NCBI RefSeq assembly: GCF_026968045.1
Contig: NZ_JAPVBQ010000002.1
Coordinates: forward strand, 360,933-424,932
Direction: 5' to 3'
From: Modestobacter sp. VKM Ac-2977
GTDB taxonomy: Bacteria; Actinomycetota; Actinomycetes; Mycobacteriales; Geodermatophilaceae
DNA length: 64,000 nt
Position 1 is the first letter of the stretch, and each line of letters begins with the position of its first letter. The position numbers and the translations under genes were made by a program. Below the pieces are notes generated by a model, which saw only the letters and a program-made list of their open reading frames with translations, ran no database searches and was not told where the DNA came from. Below are positions 42,271 through 51,306 of the stretch, piece after piece.

Positions 42271-43910
42271 GCCGGCACGACCGACGCCACGTCGACGACG
42301 GCCGGCGGTTCGAGCTCCGCGCACCGGCGCTCGACCTCGTCGGCCACCGCCGGGACGACGGCGGCCGACACCGGCCGGGCCAGCCACCAGCCCTGGGCCA
42401 GGTCGCAGCCCCACGCGGCGAGCTGGTGCCACTGCTCGGCGGTCTCCACGCCCTCGGCCACCACGGTCAGGCTGAGGGCGTGGCCCAGATCGACGGTGCT
42501 GCGCACGATGGCCCGGGCGGCGGGCTCGGTGCCCAGCCCGGCCACGAAGCTGCGGTCGACCTTGAGCGTGTCCACCGGCAGCCGGGACAGGTGGGCCAGC
42601 GAGGCGTGCCCGGTGCCGAAGTCGTCGACGGACAGCCGGACGCCGAGCAGCCGCAGCTGCTCCAGCACGGTCATCGCCCGCTCGGGGTCCTCCATCGCGG
42701 CGGTCTCGGTGATCTCCAGCTCCAGGTCCTCCGGCGCCAACCGCCCGGCACGCAACGCGGCGGTCACCCGGGCCGGCAGCTCCGGGTCGTGCAGCAGCCG
42801 CGCGGAGACGTTGACCGCGACGGTCAGCCGCCGGCCCTGGTCGCGCCAACCCCGTGCGTCGGCCAGGGCCCGGCGCAGCACCAGGTCGGTGAGCGGGGCG
42901 ATCAGGCCGGTCTGCTCGGCCAGCACGATGAACCGGTCGGGCATCAGCAGGCCCAGCTGCGGGTGCGGCCAGCGGACCAGCGCCTCCACCCCGACGACCC
43001 GCCCGTCGGCCAGGCACACCTTCGGCTGGTGGTGCACCTCCAGGGCGCCCTCGCGGATGGCGCGTCGCAGGTCACCGTGCAGGGCCAGCTGTCCCGGGTC
43101 GAAGGTGTCCAGCTCCGGGGAGTAGACCACCAGCCCGGCCGCCTGCCGCTTCGCGGTGCTGCGGGCCACGTCGGCCCGGCGGACCAGGTCGGCGCCCCCG
43201 GGTCCGAGCCCGCGGGCCAGCCCGGCGCTCAGGTCGACCTCCAGCTCCAGCTCGCCCACCGCGAAGGGCCGCCGGAGCGCCGCGACGACGTCCGAGGCGA
43301 CGGCCGCCGGAGCGTCGGGCACGAGCAGGGCGAAGACGTCGCCGCCGGTCCGGGCGGCCACCCCGGCGGCGGGCATCACCTCGCGGATCCGGTCGGCCAC
43401 CGCGACCAGCAGCCCGCTGCCCACGTCGTGGCCGAGCGTGTCGTTCACGGCGGTGAACCGGTCGATGTCGACCAGGACCACGGCGACGTCGTCCGCGGCG
43501 GCGCCGGACCGCTCGAGCCGGTCGAGTGCGGTCAGGAAGGCGGTGAGCGTGGCCAGCCCGGTCAGCGGGTCGTGGTCGGCCTGGTCGCGCAGCAGCGCCT
43601 CCAGCCGGCGGTGCTCGGCGGCCTCGGTCTTCAGCTGGCGGCCGCGGCGGGCGCCGAACCCCATCATCAGCAGGTGCGAGGCGGCGAGCAGGAAGACCGC
43701 GTGGTCCAGCGGCACACCGGTCTCCAGCGACCAGCCGGAGAGCCGCTGCGGCAGGTCCCAGACGACGCCGGCGGCCAGGCAGCACAGCGTGAGCGCCACG
43801 ACCACGCCGGCGTCGCGGAGCACCTCGCGACGCAGCTCGCCGGGCACCCCCTCGCTGGTCGGCGGCAGCGGGCCGGCGGCCGCCGCCCCGGTCAGCCAGC
43901 TCTGCGCCAT
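42252..43910 (-). CDS. Membrane GGDEF-EAL protein, probable c-di-GMP phosphodiesterase
   Basis: A 552-residue protein with two N-terminal membrane segments (about 34-50 and 70-86), a GGDEF domain (115-270) and an EAL domain (about 275-525). The cyclase signature is broken: RTGGDVF at 187-193 has Val for Glu, so no cyclase activity is expected, though GTP may still bind. The EAL domain keeps EAL at 309-311, NVSARLL, EITETAAM, DDFGTGHASL, KVDRSFV and AEGVET, so it should hydrolyse c-di-GMP. AGGAGG precedes the ATG at 43910; 42 nt of longer frame lack that site. Confidence 0.9.
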   Translation of the reverse strand: MAQSWLTGAAAAGPLPPTSEGVPGELRREVLRDAGVVVALTLCCLAAGVVWDLPQRLSGWSLETGVPLDHAVFLLAASHLLMMGFGARRGRQLKTEAAEHRRLEALLRDQADHDPLTGLATLTAFLTALDRLERSGAAADDVAVVLVDIDRFTAVNDTLGHDVGSGLLVAVADRIREVMPAAGVAARTGGDVFALLVPDAPAAVASDVVAALRRPFAVGELELEVDLSAGLARGLGPGGADLVRRADVARSTAKRQAAGLVVYSPELDTFDPGQLALHGDLRRAIREGALEVHHQPKVCLADGRVVGVEALVRWPHPQLGLLMPDRFIVLAEQTGLIAPLTDLVLRRALADARGWRDQGRRLTVAVNVSARLLHDPELPARVTAALRAGRLAPEDLELEITETAAMEDPERAMTVLEQLRLLGVRLSVDDFGTGHASLAHLSRLPVDTLKVDRSFVAGLGTEPAARAIVRSTVDLGHALSLTVVAEGVETAEQWHQLAAWGCDLAQGWWLARPVSAAVVPAVADEVERRCAELEPPAVVDVASVVPAQRSFG

Positions 43911-44051
43911 CACCCCTCCTCGCACCGCACGGACCGTCCGATCCCGGTGCATCGGCAGGACCGCCCCGGTTGCTGAGCGATGGCCGCACAGACCACCCGA
44001 TCAGGCGAGGACGCCCGGAGACCCGCCCGGGGCCGCAGCTACGGTGTGGCG

Positions 44052-45008
44052 GTGATCACCGTCTGCGGCGAGCTCGTCATCGACCTGATCCCCTCCGGGG
44101 ACCCGACTCCGGGCGCGCCGCCGCAGTACACCGCCTTCCCCGGCGGCAACGCGCTCAACGTCGCGGTGGCGGCCGCCCGGCTCGGCGCGACGACGCACCT
44201 GATGTCCCGGGTCGGCCCCGGCCCGTTCGGTGCGCTGCTGCGCGGGCACGCGGCCGGCAACGGCGTCGCCACCGACGCGATGCTCACCGCCCCCGAACCG
44301 GTGAGCCTGGCCGTGGTCGAGCTGGCCGAGCAGGGGTCGGCGAGCTACTCCTTCCACACCGTGGGCGCCGCCGACTGGCAGTGGACGGCCGCGGAGCTGG
44401 CGGCGGCCTGGCCGGCCGACACCCGGATCGTGCACATCGGGTCGATCTCCAGCTGGACCCGGCCGGGCTCACTGGCCATCGCAGACCTGGTGCGCCGGGT
44501 GCGCGGCGAGGGCACCGCACTGGTCAGCTTCGACCCCAACGTGCGCCCCACCCTCATCGACGACGACGAGGCGGTGCGCGCCCAGGTGACCGAGCTGCGC
44601 CGGGTCGCCGACGTGGTGAAGGTGAGCGCCGAGGACCTGGCGTGGCTGGAGCCCGGCGCGGACCTGGACGAGGCCGCCGCCCGCTGGGCTGCCGAGGGCC
44701 CCGCCCTGGTGGTCGTCACCGACGGCGGTGACACCCTGCGCGCGGCCCGCCCCGGCGGCGCGGTGCTGCGGGTGCAGCCCCCGTCGGTGACCGTGGTCGA
44801 CACCGTGGGCGCCGGTGACAGCTTGGCCGCGGGGCTGTTCGCCGGGCTGGCCCGCACCGGCGTGCTCACCTCCGTCCAGCTGCGCGACCTGCCCGAGCCC
44901 GAGCTGACCGCCCTGCTGGACGACGCGGCGCTGGTCGCCGCCCTCGCCTGCACCCGCGCCGGCGCGAACCCGCCGACCGCCGCGGAGCTGGCGGCCGCGC
45001 GCGGCTGA
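44052..45008 (+). CDS. PfkB-family carbohydrate kinase
   Basis: A 318-residue ribokinase-type kinase. It has FPGGNALNVAVAAARLG, the two-glycine substrate motif, and DTVGAGDSLAAGL, which carries the catalytic Asp and the anion hole. Likely a fructokinase. The start is uncertain: GTG at 44052 begins right at the first strand (VITVCGEL), while an ATG at 43980 would add 24 residues of Arg/Gly-rich sequence unlike the family. The gene ends just before a 14-bp repeat and a terminator. Confidence 0.88.
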   Translation: MITVCGELVIDLIPSGDPTPGAPPQYTAFPGGNALNVAVAAARLGATTHLMSRVGPGPFGALLRGHAAGNGVATDAMLTAPEPVSLAVVELAEQGSASYSFHTVGAADWQWTAAELAAAWPADTRIVHIGSISSWTRPGSLAIADLVRRVRGEGTALVSFDPNVRPTLIDDDEAVRAQVTELRRVADVVKVSAEDLAWLEPGADLDEAAARWAAEGPALVVVTDGGDTLRAARPGGAVLRVQPPSVTVVDTVGAGDSLAAGLFAGLARTGVLTSVQLRDLPEPELTALLDDAALVAALACTRAGANPPTAAELAAARG

Positions 45009-45016
45009 GCACGGGA

Positions 45017-45072
45017 CGCACCTCACCGCACACACCTCACCGCACGCACCTCACCGCACGCACCTCACCGCA
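45017..45072 (+). repeat. Four 14-bp tandem repeats after the kinase gene
   Basis: The unit CGCACCTCACCGCA occurs four times in 56 bp; only the second copy differs, by one base. It lies between the kinase stop (8 nt away) and the terminator. It is most likely a slippage array; a protein-binding role cannot be excluded. Confidence 0.85.
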
Positions 45073-45075
45073 CGC

Positions 45076-45117
45076 GCAGAGCCCCCGTCCACCGGTTGGT
45101 GGGCGGGGGCTCTGTGC
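45076..45117. terminator. Bidirectional hairpin between kinase and xylanase genes
   Basis: An 11-bp stem, CAGAGCCCCCG with CGGGGGCTCTG, encloses a second small CCACC/GGTGG stem. It separates the convergent kinase and GH10 genes and ends 14 nt before the GH10 stop. Confidence 0.75.
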
Positions 45118-45130
45118 GGTCAGCCGATGG

Positions 45131-47878
45131 TCAGCGTCGGACGTCGATCGTGACCGTCGTCGTGCTGCTCACCGGGGCACCCCGGCTGTCGGTCATCGAC
45201 ATCGTGCAGTCGAAGGTCGCCTGCCCGACCTGCGTGGGGCGGGCCCGCAGGGTGAAGTTGCCGTTCTGGCCGGCCGGGTAGTCCCGGTTGCCGACCTGCC
45301 GGGCCGACCCGGGCGCCAGGTCCAGCGCCAGGGCCGGGCCTGCCGTCTGGGTGCAGGAGTACTCGAACGAGTCCCCCAGCAGCACGCCCCGGCCCCGGTT
45401 GCCGAACTGCACGACCAGCTGGACGGTCTGCTTGGCGTTCGCCCGCACGACCGGCCCGTTGTTGATCTGCTGGTACAGCTCGGTCTCCGTGGCGGGCGGG
45501 GTGACGACCACGTCGAAGGTGCTCGGGTTCGACGTGTTGCCCGCCGCGTCGGTGACCGTGCAGGTCACCTCGGTCGTGCCGATCGGGAAGAGCGTCCCCG
45601 GCGGGGGCGTGCAGGTGGCCGTCACGGCGCCGTCCCGGGTGTCCCCGGCCTCCGGCAGCGGGTACTGCACCCGGGCGCCGGCGGGGCTGGTGGAGTCGGC
45701 GGCCACGTCGTCGACGCCGGCGATCCGCGGCGGGAGCTGGTCGGCCGGACGCGGCGCCAGCTGCGACGGGTCGACGATGCCCCAGTAGGCGGGCATGACC
45801 TGCAGGTCGTCGTCGAAGGGCAGCGGCGACTCCCACGGCCGGGCCGCCGGCCAGGTGCGCAGCCAGCTGCGGCCGTTGCTGATCCCCCAGAAGGTGACCG
45901 ACTCGATGGACTCCGAGTGGCCCCGCAGCATGTCGAACAGGTCCCGGTAGTAGTAGCCGAGCTCGGTCTCGGCGGCGTCCTGGTCGGCCATCGCCGGCGA
46001 GTGCTGCGGCACGGTGCCGTTGCTGACGTCGGCGCCGTTGTTCTCCTTGGAGTCGCTGACGTCCAGCTCGGTGATCGCCTGCAGCAGCGGCGTCCCGGTG
46101 CGGGCGCTGAGCTCCTCCACGGCGGTCAGCGAGTCGTCCAGCCACTCGACCGGGCGGGCGAAGTCGACGTGCGCCTGGTGGCCCACCCCGTCGATCGGCA
46201 CGCCGCGCTCGACCAGGCTGGAGACCAGGTCGAGGTAGTCGACCCGCTTGGTCGGCATCTCGGTGTTGTAGTCGTTGATGAACAGCGCGGTGTCCGGGAA
46301 GTACCGGTCGGCCAGCCGGAACGCCTCGTCGACGAAGCCCTCGCCGAGGACCTGGAACCAGCGGCTGTCCCGCATGTCGTGCGGGTTGGCGGTGTCGCCG
46401 TCGGCGATGACCTCGTTGACGACGTCCATGGCCCAGATGGGGCTGTCGCCGTCCGGGTACCGGGCGTCGACGTGGTCGGCGATCGCCTTGATGTGCGCCT
46501 CCATCCGGGCACGCAGCAGGGCCTGGTCGGCCGGGCTGTTCGTCAGCGGGCGGTCGCCGTCGCGGAAGAACCAGTCCGGGGTCTGGCTGTGCCAGACCAG
46601 CACGTGCCCGTAGACGTCGGTGCCGGTGGCGTCGGCGAAGTCGAGCAGCGCGTCCAGGTCACCGAAGGTGAAGGTGCCCTCCACCGGCTGGATCTCGGCC
46701 GGCTTGCCGTCGTTCTCCGGGGTGATCGCGTCGAAGTGCCGCTGCACCAGCTGGGCGGGCCGGCCCACGGTCTCCCGCTGGTCGACTGCCACGCCGACGT
46801 GCTCGAAGCCGTCCTCGCCGAGCACGTCGGCGAGCCCGGGGACGTCCTGGAGCGGGGTCTCGGCGAAGCCGGTCAGGGCGAAGTCGTCGATCAGGAAGTC
46901 GACGCCCGCGTCGCCCTCGACGTACACCTGCGCGGTGTCGATCGCCGCACCGAGGGTGTAGGTGCCCCGCAGCTGGGTCCACTCGTCGGCGGTGACGACG
47001 GCGGAGGCGCCGGAGACGCCCTCGTAGGCGGTGGTCGCACCGGCCCGGTCCCGCTGGACGGAGACCTTGAGCGACGCCGGGGCCTGTCCCGGCGCCAGCT
47101 TCGCCCAGACCGACGCCTGCACGGTCTCGCCGACGGCCAGCCCGTCGGTGACGTCCAGGGCCGGCCCCTGCCAGGCCTGCAGCCGGTTGGTCGCCAGCAG
47201 GCTCGTGGACCCGCTGTGCGCGTCGGCCGTGGTGGTGCTGACCAGGGCGTCCCCACGGGGACCCCAGCCGCCGGTGCCGCTCTCGAAGTCGGTGGCCAGG
47301 TCGACCCGGGTGCCGGGCTCGACCGGCGCGGCCGCCTCGCCGGCGATCGTCACGTCGTCGACGAAGAAGGCCTGGGTCGCGTCGGGGCTCTCCAGGTAGA
47401 GCTCGAGACCGCTGTTGCTGGTGCCGAACTCGTAGGTGCCGCTGACCCTGGTCCAGGCGCTGTCGGAGACGGCGACCTGCCAGGCCACGGTGTCGTAGCT
47501 GGTGGAGCCGCCCGCGGGCGTCCGCGCCGCGCTCATGGTGACGACGTCGGTCTCCAGCTCCGGCGTGGTGTCGGCGAGCCGCACCCACGCCTCGACCTCC
47601 CAGCTGCCGGCCGGCAGCAGCGCGGCGGCGTCCAGCGCCGGGCCGTGCCAGGTGTCGGTGCGGCCGGTGACCGCCAGGCTCTGCGCACCGCTGCGCGCCT
47701 GGGCGGTGCTGGGAGCGACCTGCGCCGTCCCGCGGCCGGACCAGCCGCCGGTGTCCTGCTCGAAGTCGGCCGTGTGCACGGTCGCCGGCGCGGCACCGGC
47801 TGCCGGCGCCGCCACCACCCCCGCCGTGGCGACCATGCCGAGCATCGCTGCCCCGGCTCCCAGACGTCGTCGTCCCAT
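45131..47878 (-). CDS. Secreted multidomain GH10 endo-beta-1,4-xylanase
   Basis: A 915-residue exported xylanase. A signal peptide (1-30, RRRLGAGAAMLGMVATAGVV...AGA) is followed by two CBM22-type modules (about 36-180 and 193-337; both contain TGGW and end in FxxDDxxxxG), the GH10 barrel (about 345-695; acid/base Glu489 in DVVNEVIAD, nucleophile Glu604 in ITELDVSD) and a HYR-type Ig-like module (about 715-792). A final 115-residue beta domain with a cysteine pair resembles no catalytic family. It should degrade xylan outside the cell. Neighbouring intracellular GH3, Gfo/Idh and PfkB genes could use the released sugars. Confidence 0.95.
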   Translation of the reverse strand: MGRRRLGAGAAMLGMVATAGVVAAPAAGAAPATVHTADFEQDTGGWSGRGTAQVAPSTAQARSGAQSLAVTGRTDTWHGPALDAAALLPAGSWEVEAWVRLADTTPELETDVVTMSAARTPAGGSTSYDTVAWQVAVSDSAWTRVSGTYEFGTSNSGLELYLESPDATQAFFVDDVTIAGEAAAPVEPGTRVDLATDFESGTGGWGPRGDALVSTTTADAHSGSTSLLATNRLQAWQGPALDVTDGLAVGETVQASVWAKLAPGQAPASLKVSVQRDRAGATTAYEGVSGASAVVTADEWTQLRGTYTLGAAIDTAQVYVEGDAGVDFLIDDFALTGFAETPLQDVPGLADVLGEDGFEHVGVAVDQRETVGRPAQLVQRHFDAITPENDGKPAEIQPVEGTFTFGDLDALLDFADATGTDVYGHVLVWHSQTPDWFFRDGDRPLTNSPADQALLRARMEAHIKAIADHVDARYPDGDSPIWAMDVVNEVIADGDTANPHDMRDSRWFQVLGEGFVDEAFRLADRYFPDTALFINDYNTEMPTKRVDYLDLVSSLVERGVPIDGVGHQAHVDFARPVEWLDDSLTAVEELSARTGTPLLQAITELDVSDSKENNGADVSNGTVPQHSPAMADQDAAETELGYYYRDLFDMLRGHSESIESVTFWGISNGRSWLRTWPAARPWESPLPFDDDLQVMPAYWGIVDPSQLAPRPADQLPPRIAGVDDVAADSTSPAGARVQYPLPEAGDTRDGAVTATCTPPPGTLFPIGTTEVTCTVTDAAGNTSNPSTFDVVVTPPATETELYQQINNGPVVRANAKQTVQLVVQFGNRGRGVLLGDSFEYSCTQTAGPALALDLAPGSARQVGNRDYPAGQNGNFTLRARPTQVGQATFDCTMSMTDSRGAPVSSTTTVTIDVRR

Positions 47879-48059
47879 GTGTCCCGTTCTCCTCGGGTCG
47901 GTGCGCGAGCAGCGCTGCTGCGTGACCTGACCAGTTCCGAGAATTACCGGTACTGGTCCGAGAGAGTGAACCCCAGCACGGGAGGGCCGGTCAACGGCGT
48001 CCCATCGGGTGGGATGCGACCGGTGGGTACGGCCCGGGCGAGCGACCTACGCTGATCCG

Positions 48060-48389
48060 GTGATCCTCATCGTGGTGAAGTGGCCCGTCCGTCCGGAGTT
48101 CGACGAGCGCTGGCCCGAGCTGGTCCGGGAGTTCACCGAGGCGGTCCGGGCGGAGCCGGGCAACGTCTTCTTCGAGTGGTCCCGCAGCGTCGAGGAGCCG
48201 CACACCTGGGTGCTCGTGGAGGGGTTCCGCGACGCCGAGGCCGGTGCGGTGCACACCGCCTCCGACCACTTCACCAAGGCGATCTCGAAGATGCCCGACT
48301 GGGTGTCGGCGACGCCGTCGATCATGTACGTCGACTCCCCCGACCTGGCCGGCTGGGGCCCGATGGGCGAGGTCCGGCCCCGCGGCTGA
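48060..48389 (+). CDS. ABM-domain monooxygenase-like protein (YgiN type)
   Basis: A 109-residue dimeric alpha-beta barrel. LIVVKWPVRPEFDERWPELVREFT, partly quoted, and PGNVFFEWSRSVEEPHTWVLVEGFRD, likewise, with HTASDHF, fit the antibiotic biosynthesis monooxygenase family, which includes quinol monooxygenases and heme-degrading proteins. No cofactor residue can be named. It diverges from the xylanase gene by 181 bp, which hold no gene; pyridoxal kinase follows after 35 bp. Confidence 0.85.
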   Translation: MILIVVKWPVRPEFDERWPELVREFTEAVRAEPGNVFFEWSRSVEEPHTWVLVEGFRDAEAGAVHTASDHFTKAISKMPDWVSATPSIMYVDSPDLAGWGPMGEVRPRG

Positions 48390-48424
48390 CCCGCCCCGGC
48401 GGCCGGTGTGCGATGTTCTGGCGC

Positions 48425-49276
48425 ATGGTGAACGTCCTGTCGATCCAGTCCCACGTCGCCTACGGGCACGCCGGCAACGCCTCGGCGGTGTTCCCGCTGC
48501 AGCGGCTGGGCGTCGAGGTCTGGCCGGTGCACACCGTCCAGTTCTCCAACCACACCGGCTACGGCGCGTGGACCGGCCGGGTGTTCGACGGCCAGGCCGT
48601 CGACGAGGTGGTGCAGGGCATCGAGGACCGCGGCGTGCTCGGCAGCTGCGACGCCGTCCTCTCGGGATACCTGGGATCGGCCGACATCGGCCACGCCGTG
48701 CTCGGCTCGGTGGCCAAGGTGCGGGCGGCCAACCCGGCGGCCGTCTGGTGCTGCGACCCGGTGATCGGCGACGTCGGGCGCGGGGTGTTCGTCCGGCCCG
48801 GCATCCCGGAGTTCATGCGTGAGGTCGCCGTCCCGGCGGCGGACATCGTCACCCCGAACCACTACGAGCTGGACCTGCTCTCCCAGTCCGAGACCCGGTC
48901 GCTGGCGTCGGTCAAGGACGCCGCCTCCGCCGTCCAGGCGCTCGGCCCGCGTGTGGTGCTGACCACCTCGCTGGTCGCCGAGGACACCCCGGACGACGCG
49001 GTCGACCTGCTGGCGTCGGAGGGCGGCCGGCACTTCCGGGTGCGCACCCCGCGCCTGGACCTGTCGGTCAACGGCGCCGGTGACGCGATCGCCGCGCTCT
49101 TCCTGGCGCACTGGCTGGACACCCGCTCGGCCGGCGATGCGCTGGCCCGGGCGGCCGCGTCGGTGTTCGGTCTGCTGCGGATGACGGCGGAGGCCGGCTC
49201 CCGGGAGATCCTGCTGGTCGCCGCCCAGGACGAGTACGTCACCCCCACCCGCACGTTCGACGTCACGGAGGTCTGA
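48425..49276 (+). CDS. pdxY: Pyridoxal kinase
   Basis: A 283-residue ribokinase-like PLP salvage enzyme. SIQSHVAYGHAGNASAVFPLQRLG, quoted in part, is the PdxY start; NHTGYGAWTG, CDPVIGDVGRGVFV, TPNHYELDLL and LSVNGAGDAIAALF (anion hole with catalytic Asp) follow. It phosphorylates pyridoxal with ATP. A UPF0303 gene starts 2 nt after its stop, so the two are co-transcribed. Confidence 0.93.
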   Translation: MVNVLSIQSHVAYGHAGNASAVFPLQRLGVEVWPVHTVQFSNHTGYGAWTGRVFDGQAVDEVVQGIEDRGVLGSCDAVLSGYLGSADIGHAVLGSVAKVRAANPAAVWCCDPVIGDVGRGVFVRPGIPEFMREVAVPAADIVTPNHYELDLLSQSETRSLASVKDAASAVQALGPRVVLTTSLVAEDTPDDAVDLLASEGGRHFRVRTPRLDLSVNGAGDAIAALFLAHWLDTRSAGDALARAAASVFGLLRMTAEAGSREILLVAAQDEYVTPTRTFDVTEV

Positions 49277-49278
49277 CC

Positions 49279-49755
49279 ATGAGCGACTTCCCGCCCCTGA
49301 CCGAGCTCGCCGCCCAGGAGGAGGAGCTGCAGCTGCGCAGCTTCACCAACGACGACGCCTGGGCGCTGGGCGCCGCGCTGGTGGCGCGGGCCCGGGACGA
49401 CGCGCTGCCGGTGGCGATCGAGATCTCGCGGCACTCCCACCAGCTCTTCCACGCGGCGATGACCGGCGCGACCCCGGACAACGACGCCTGGATCGCCCGC
49501 AAGGCCGCCACCGTGCACCGGTTCGGGCACAGCTCCCTCTACGTCGGCCAGCGCTCGCGCGAGGCCGGGACGACATTCGAGGAGCAGTTCGGGCTGGACC
49601 CGCAGCAGTACGTGGCCCACGGCGGGGGCTTCCCGTTGCTGGTGCGCGACGTGGGCCCGGTGGGCGTGGTGGTGGTCTCCGGGCTGCCCCAGGTCGAGGA
49701 CCACGCGATGGTCGTCGCCGCGCTGCGCGACCTGGCCGCCCAGCAGTCGGCCTGA
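49279..49755 (+). CDS. UPF0303 family protein (heme-degrading-domain fold)
   Basis: A 158-residue protein of the UPF0303/YBR137W group with a GlcG/HbpS-like fold. RSFTNDDAWALGAALVARA, ISRHSHQLFHAAMTGATPDN, RKAATVHRFGHSS and HGGGFPLLVRDVGPVGVVVVSGLPQVEDHAM are characteristic in pattern. Biochemical role is unsettled. Coupled to pdxY by a 2-nt gap. Confidence 0.88.
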   Translation: MSDFPPLTELAAQEEELQLRSFTNDDAWALGAALVARARDDALPVAIEISRHSHQLFHAAMTGATPDNDAWIARKAATVHRFGHSSLYVGQRSREAGTTFEEQFGLDPQQYVAHGGGFPLLVRDVGPVGVVVVSGLPQVEDHAMVVAALRDLAAQQSA

Positions 49756-49765
49756 TCCCGCTGAC

Positions 49766-49795
49766 CGCCCGGTCCCCCAGCCGGGGAACCGGGCG
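49766..49795. terminator. Hairpin between UPF0303 gene and a small basic protein gene
   Basis: CGCCCGGT pairs with ACCGGGCG, and CCCC/GGGG extends the stem across single mismatches, with a short loop around CAG. It lies between convergent genes and could serve both. Confidence 0.7.
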
Positions 49796-49800
49796 AGGGC

Positions 49801-49920
49801 TCAGTTCTTGCCGTGCGTGAGCTTCTCCATGCCGGAACTGGTCTCCGCGGACGCCTTCTTGGCCGCCCGCTTCTCCTTGATGCTCGAGCCGGATTTCTTG
49901 GACGCGTTCTTGTCGACCAT
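49801..49920 (-). CDS. 39-residue lysine-rich small protein
   Basis: A short gene that reads MVDKNASKKSGSSIKEKRA followed by AKKASAETSSGMEKLTHGKN. Thirteen basic residues against four acidic, no hydrophobic segment. Its reality rests on a near-ideal ribosome site, GAGGAG, 5 nt before the ATG, a clean stop, and a terminator 6 nt beyond. Small Lys-rich proteins of this kind occur in many actinobacteria as unannotated or hypothetical genes; nucleic-acid binding is a guess. Confidence 0.7.
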   Translation of the reverse strand: MVDKNASKKSGSSIKEKRAAKKASAETSSGMEKLTHGKN

Positions 49921-50159
49921 GACCACTCCTCAACGCAGAACCGGTCGGCTCCAGGGGCCGGACGCTACGCCGATCCGTCGCGGGGAGGCCGTACTCCCGC
50001 TGGGACGCGCCCTCTCCCACGGGGAGGCGAGCGCCCCGGGCTGCGCGGCGGCGTAGCGTCGGGCCCACGGTCACCTCGCCGGTCCTGGACAACCGTCCCG
50101 GACGGCGATCCCCTCCCGGGGCACCCTCGCCGCGCCGTCGGCGGAGTCAGGCTCCTGCC

Positions 50160-50348
50160 ATGACCGCTCCTGCGTACCTCCTGCCCGCCGCTCCGGCCAT
50201 GCCGGCCCCCGCCGTCCGCTCCGGCGACGAGCTCGGCTGCCCCGCCTGCGCCCACCCGATGGACGCCCACGACCCGATCGGTGCGCGGTTCTGCCGGGCC
50301 ACCGCCGCCGCGGCCCTGGACCGCGGCTGCGTCTGCCGCCTCGGCTGA
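50160..50348 (+). CDS. Small cysteine-rich, probably zinc-binding protein
   Basis: Sixty-two residues: a Pro/Ala-rich first half, then CPACAHPMDAHDPIGARFC and a C-terminal RGCVC. The CxxC...C...CxC spacing looks like a zinc ribbon with extra histidines. No known family. It precedes by 33 nt a gene for another cysteine-cluster protein, and the two may belong together. The 239 bp before it (49921-50159), up to the small basic gene, show nothing I can name. Confidence 0.55.
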   Translation: MTAPAYLLPAAPAMPAPAVRSGDELGCPACAHPMDAHDPIGARFCRATAAAALDRGCVCRLG

Positions 50349-50381
50349 CCTGCACAGCCGCACCCGCTGCAGAGAGGCCCC

Positions 50382-51278
50382 GTGTCCGACCCGCGCACCA
50401 CCCTCCCCCTGCTGGCGGAGGCGCGGCGGGACCTGACCGCTGACTGCAGTCGCTGTAGCGGGCTGTGCTGCGTGGTGCCGGCCTTCGCCGCTTCCGCGGA
50501 CTTCGCGATCGACAAGCCGGCCGGCACCCCGTGCCCGAACCTGCAGCCCGACGCCCGCTGCGGCGTGCACGACCAGCTGCGTGACCGCGGGTTCCCCGGC
50601 TGCGTCGTCTTCGACTGCTTCGGCGCCGGCCAGCGGGTCACCGAGGACACCTTCCCCGGCCGGGACTGGCGCACTGACCCGGCGACGGCCGCGGCGGTCT
50701 TCGCCGTCTTCCCGGTGATGCGGCAGCTCACCGAGCTGCTGTGGCACCTCACCGAGGCGCGGACCCTGCTGCCGGCCGGGTCGCTGGCCAGCGAGGTCGC
50801 GACCGCACACGCCCGCACCGAGGAGCTCACCCGGGCGGACGCCGACGAGCTGGCCGGCCTGGACGCCGCAGCGCTGCGGCGCGAGGTCGGCGAGCTGCTC
50901 GGCCGGGTCAGCGACGTGGCCCGGGCCGACGTGCCCGCCCGGGCCCGGGACCGCCGCGGCGCCGACCTGATCGGCGCCGCACTGCACGGCGCCGACCTGC
51001 ACGGGGCCAGCCTGCGCGGCGCCTACCTGATCGGGGCGGACCTGCGGGGTGCGGACCTGCGCTGGGCCGACCTGCTGGGGGCCGACCTGCGCGCCGCCGA
51101 CCTGCGGGGCGCCGACCTCACCGGCGCGCTCTTCCTCACCCAGCCGCAGTTGACCGCCGCCGTCGGCGACGCGGGCACGGCACTCCCCGCGTCACTGAAC
51201 CGCCCCGGGCACTGGGCCACCTCGACCGGGCAGGCGGCCGGTGGCGGACGCCGCGGCCGTCGCCCCCGTCGTCGCTGA
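50382..51278 (+). CDS. YkgJ-type cysteine-cluster domain fused to pentapeptide repeats
   Basis: A 298-residue two-part protein. Residues about 18-95 hold a YkgJ/CxxCxxCC-like metal site: CSRCSGLCC (22-30), then PCPNL, RCGVH, GCVVFDC. A helical spacer (about 100-190) follows. From about 193 to 252 there are around eleven A(D/N/Y)LxG pentapeptide repeats that form a right-handed quadrilateral beta helix. The last 45 residues are Gly/Arg-rich and basic. YkgJ proteins bind zinc or iron; pentapeptide proteins often contact DNA gyrase or act as scaffolds. The joint function is not known. Confidence 0.85.
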   Translation: MSDPRTTLPLLAEARRDLTADCSRCSGLCCVVPAFAASADFAIDKPAGTPCPNLQPDARCGVHDQLRDRGFPGCVVFDCFGAGQRVTEDTFPGRDWRTDPATAAAVFAVFPVMRQLTELLWHLTEARTLLPAGSLASEVATAHARTEELTRADADELAGLDAAALRREVGELLGRVSDVARADVPARARDRRGADLIGAALHGADLHGASLRGAYLIGADLRGADLRWADLLGADLRAADLRGADLTGALFLTQPQLTAAVGDAGTALPASLNRPGHWATSTGQAAGGGRRGRRPRRR

Positions 51279-51306
51279 CCCGCCGCCCGCCGGGCACGAT
51301 CAGCTC

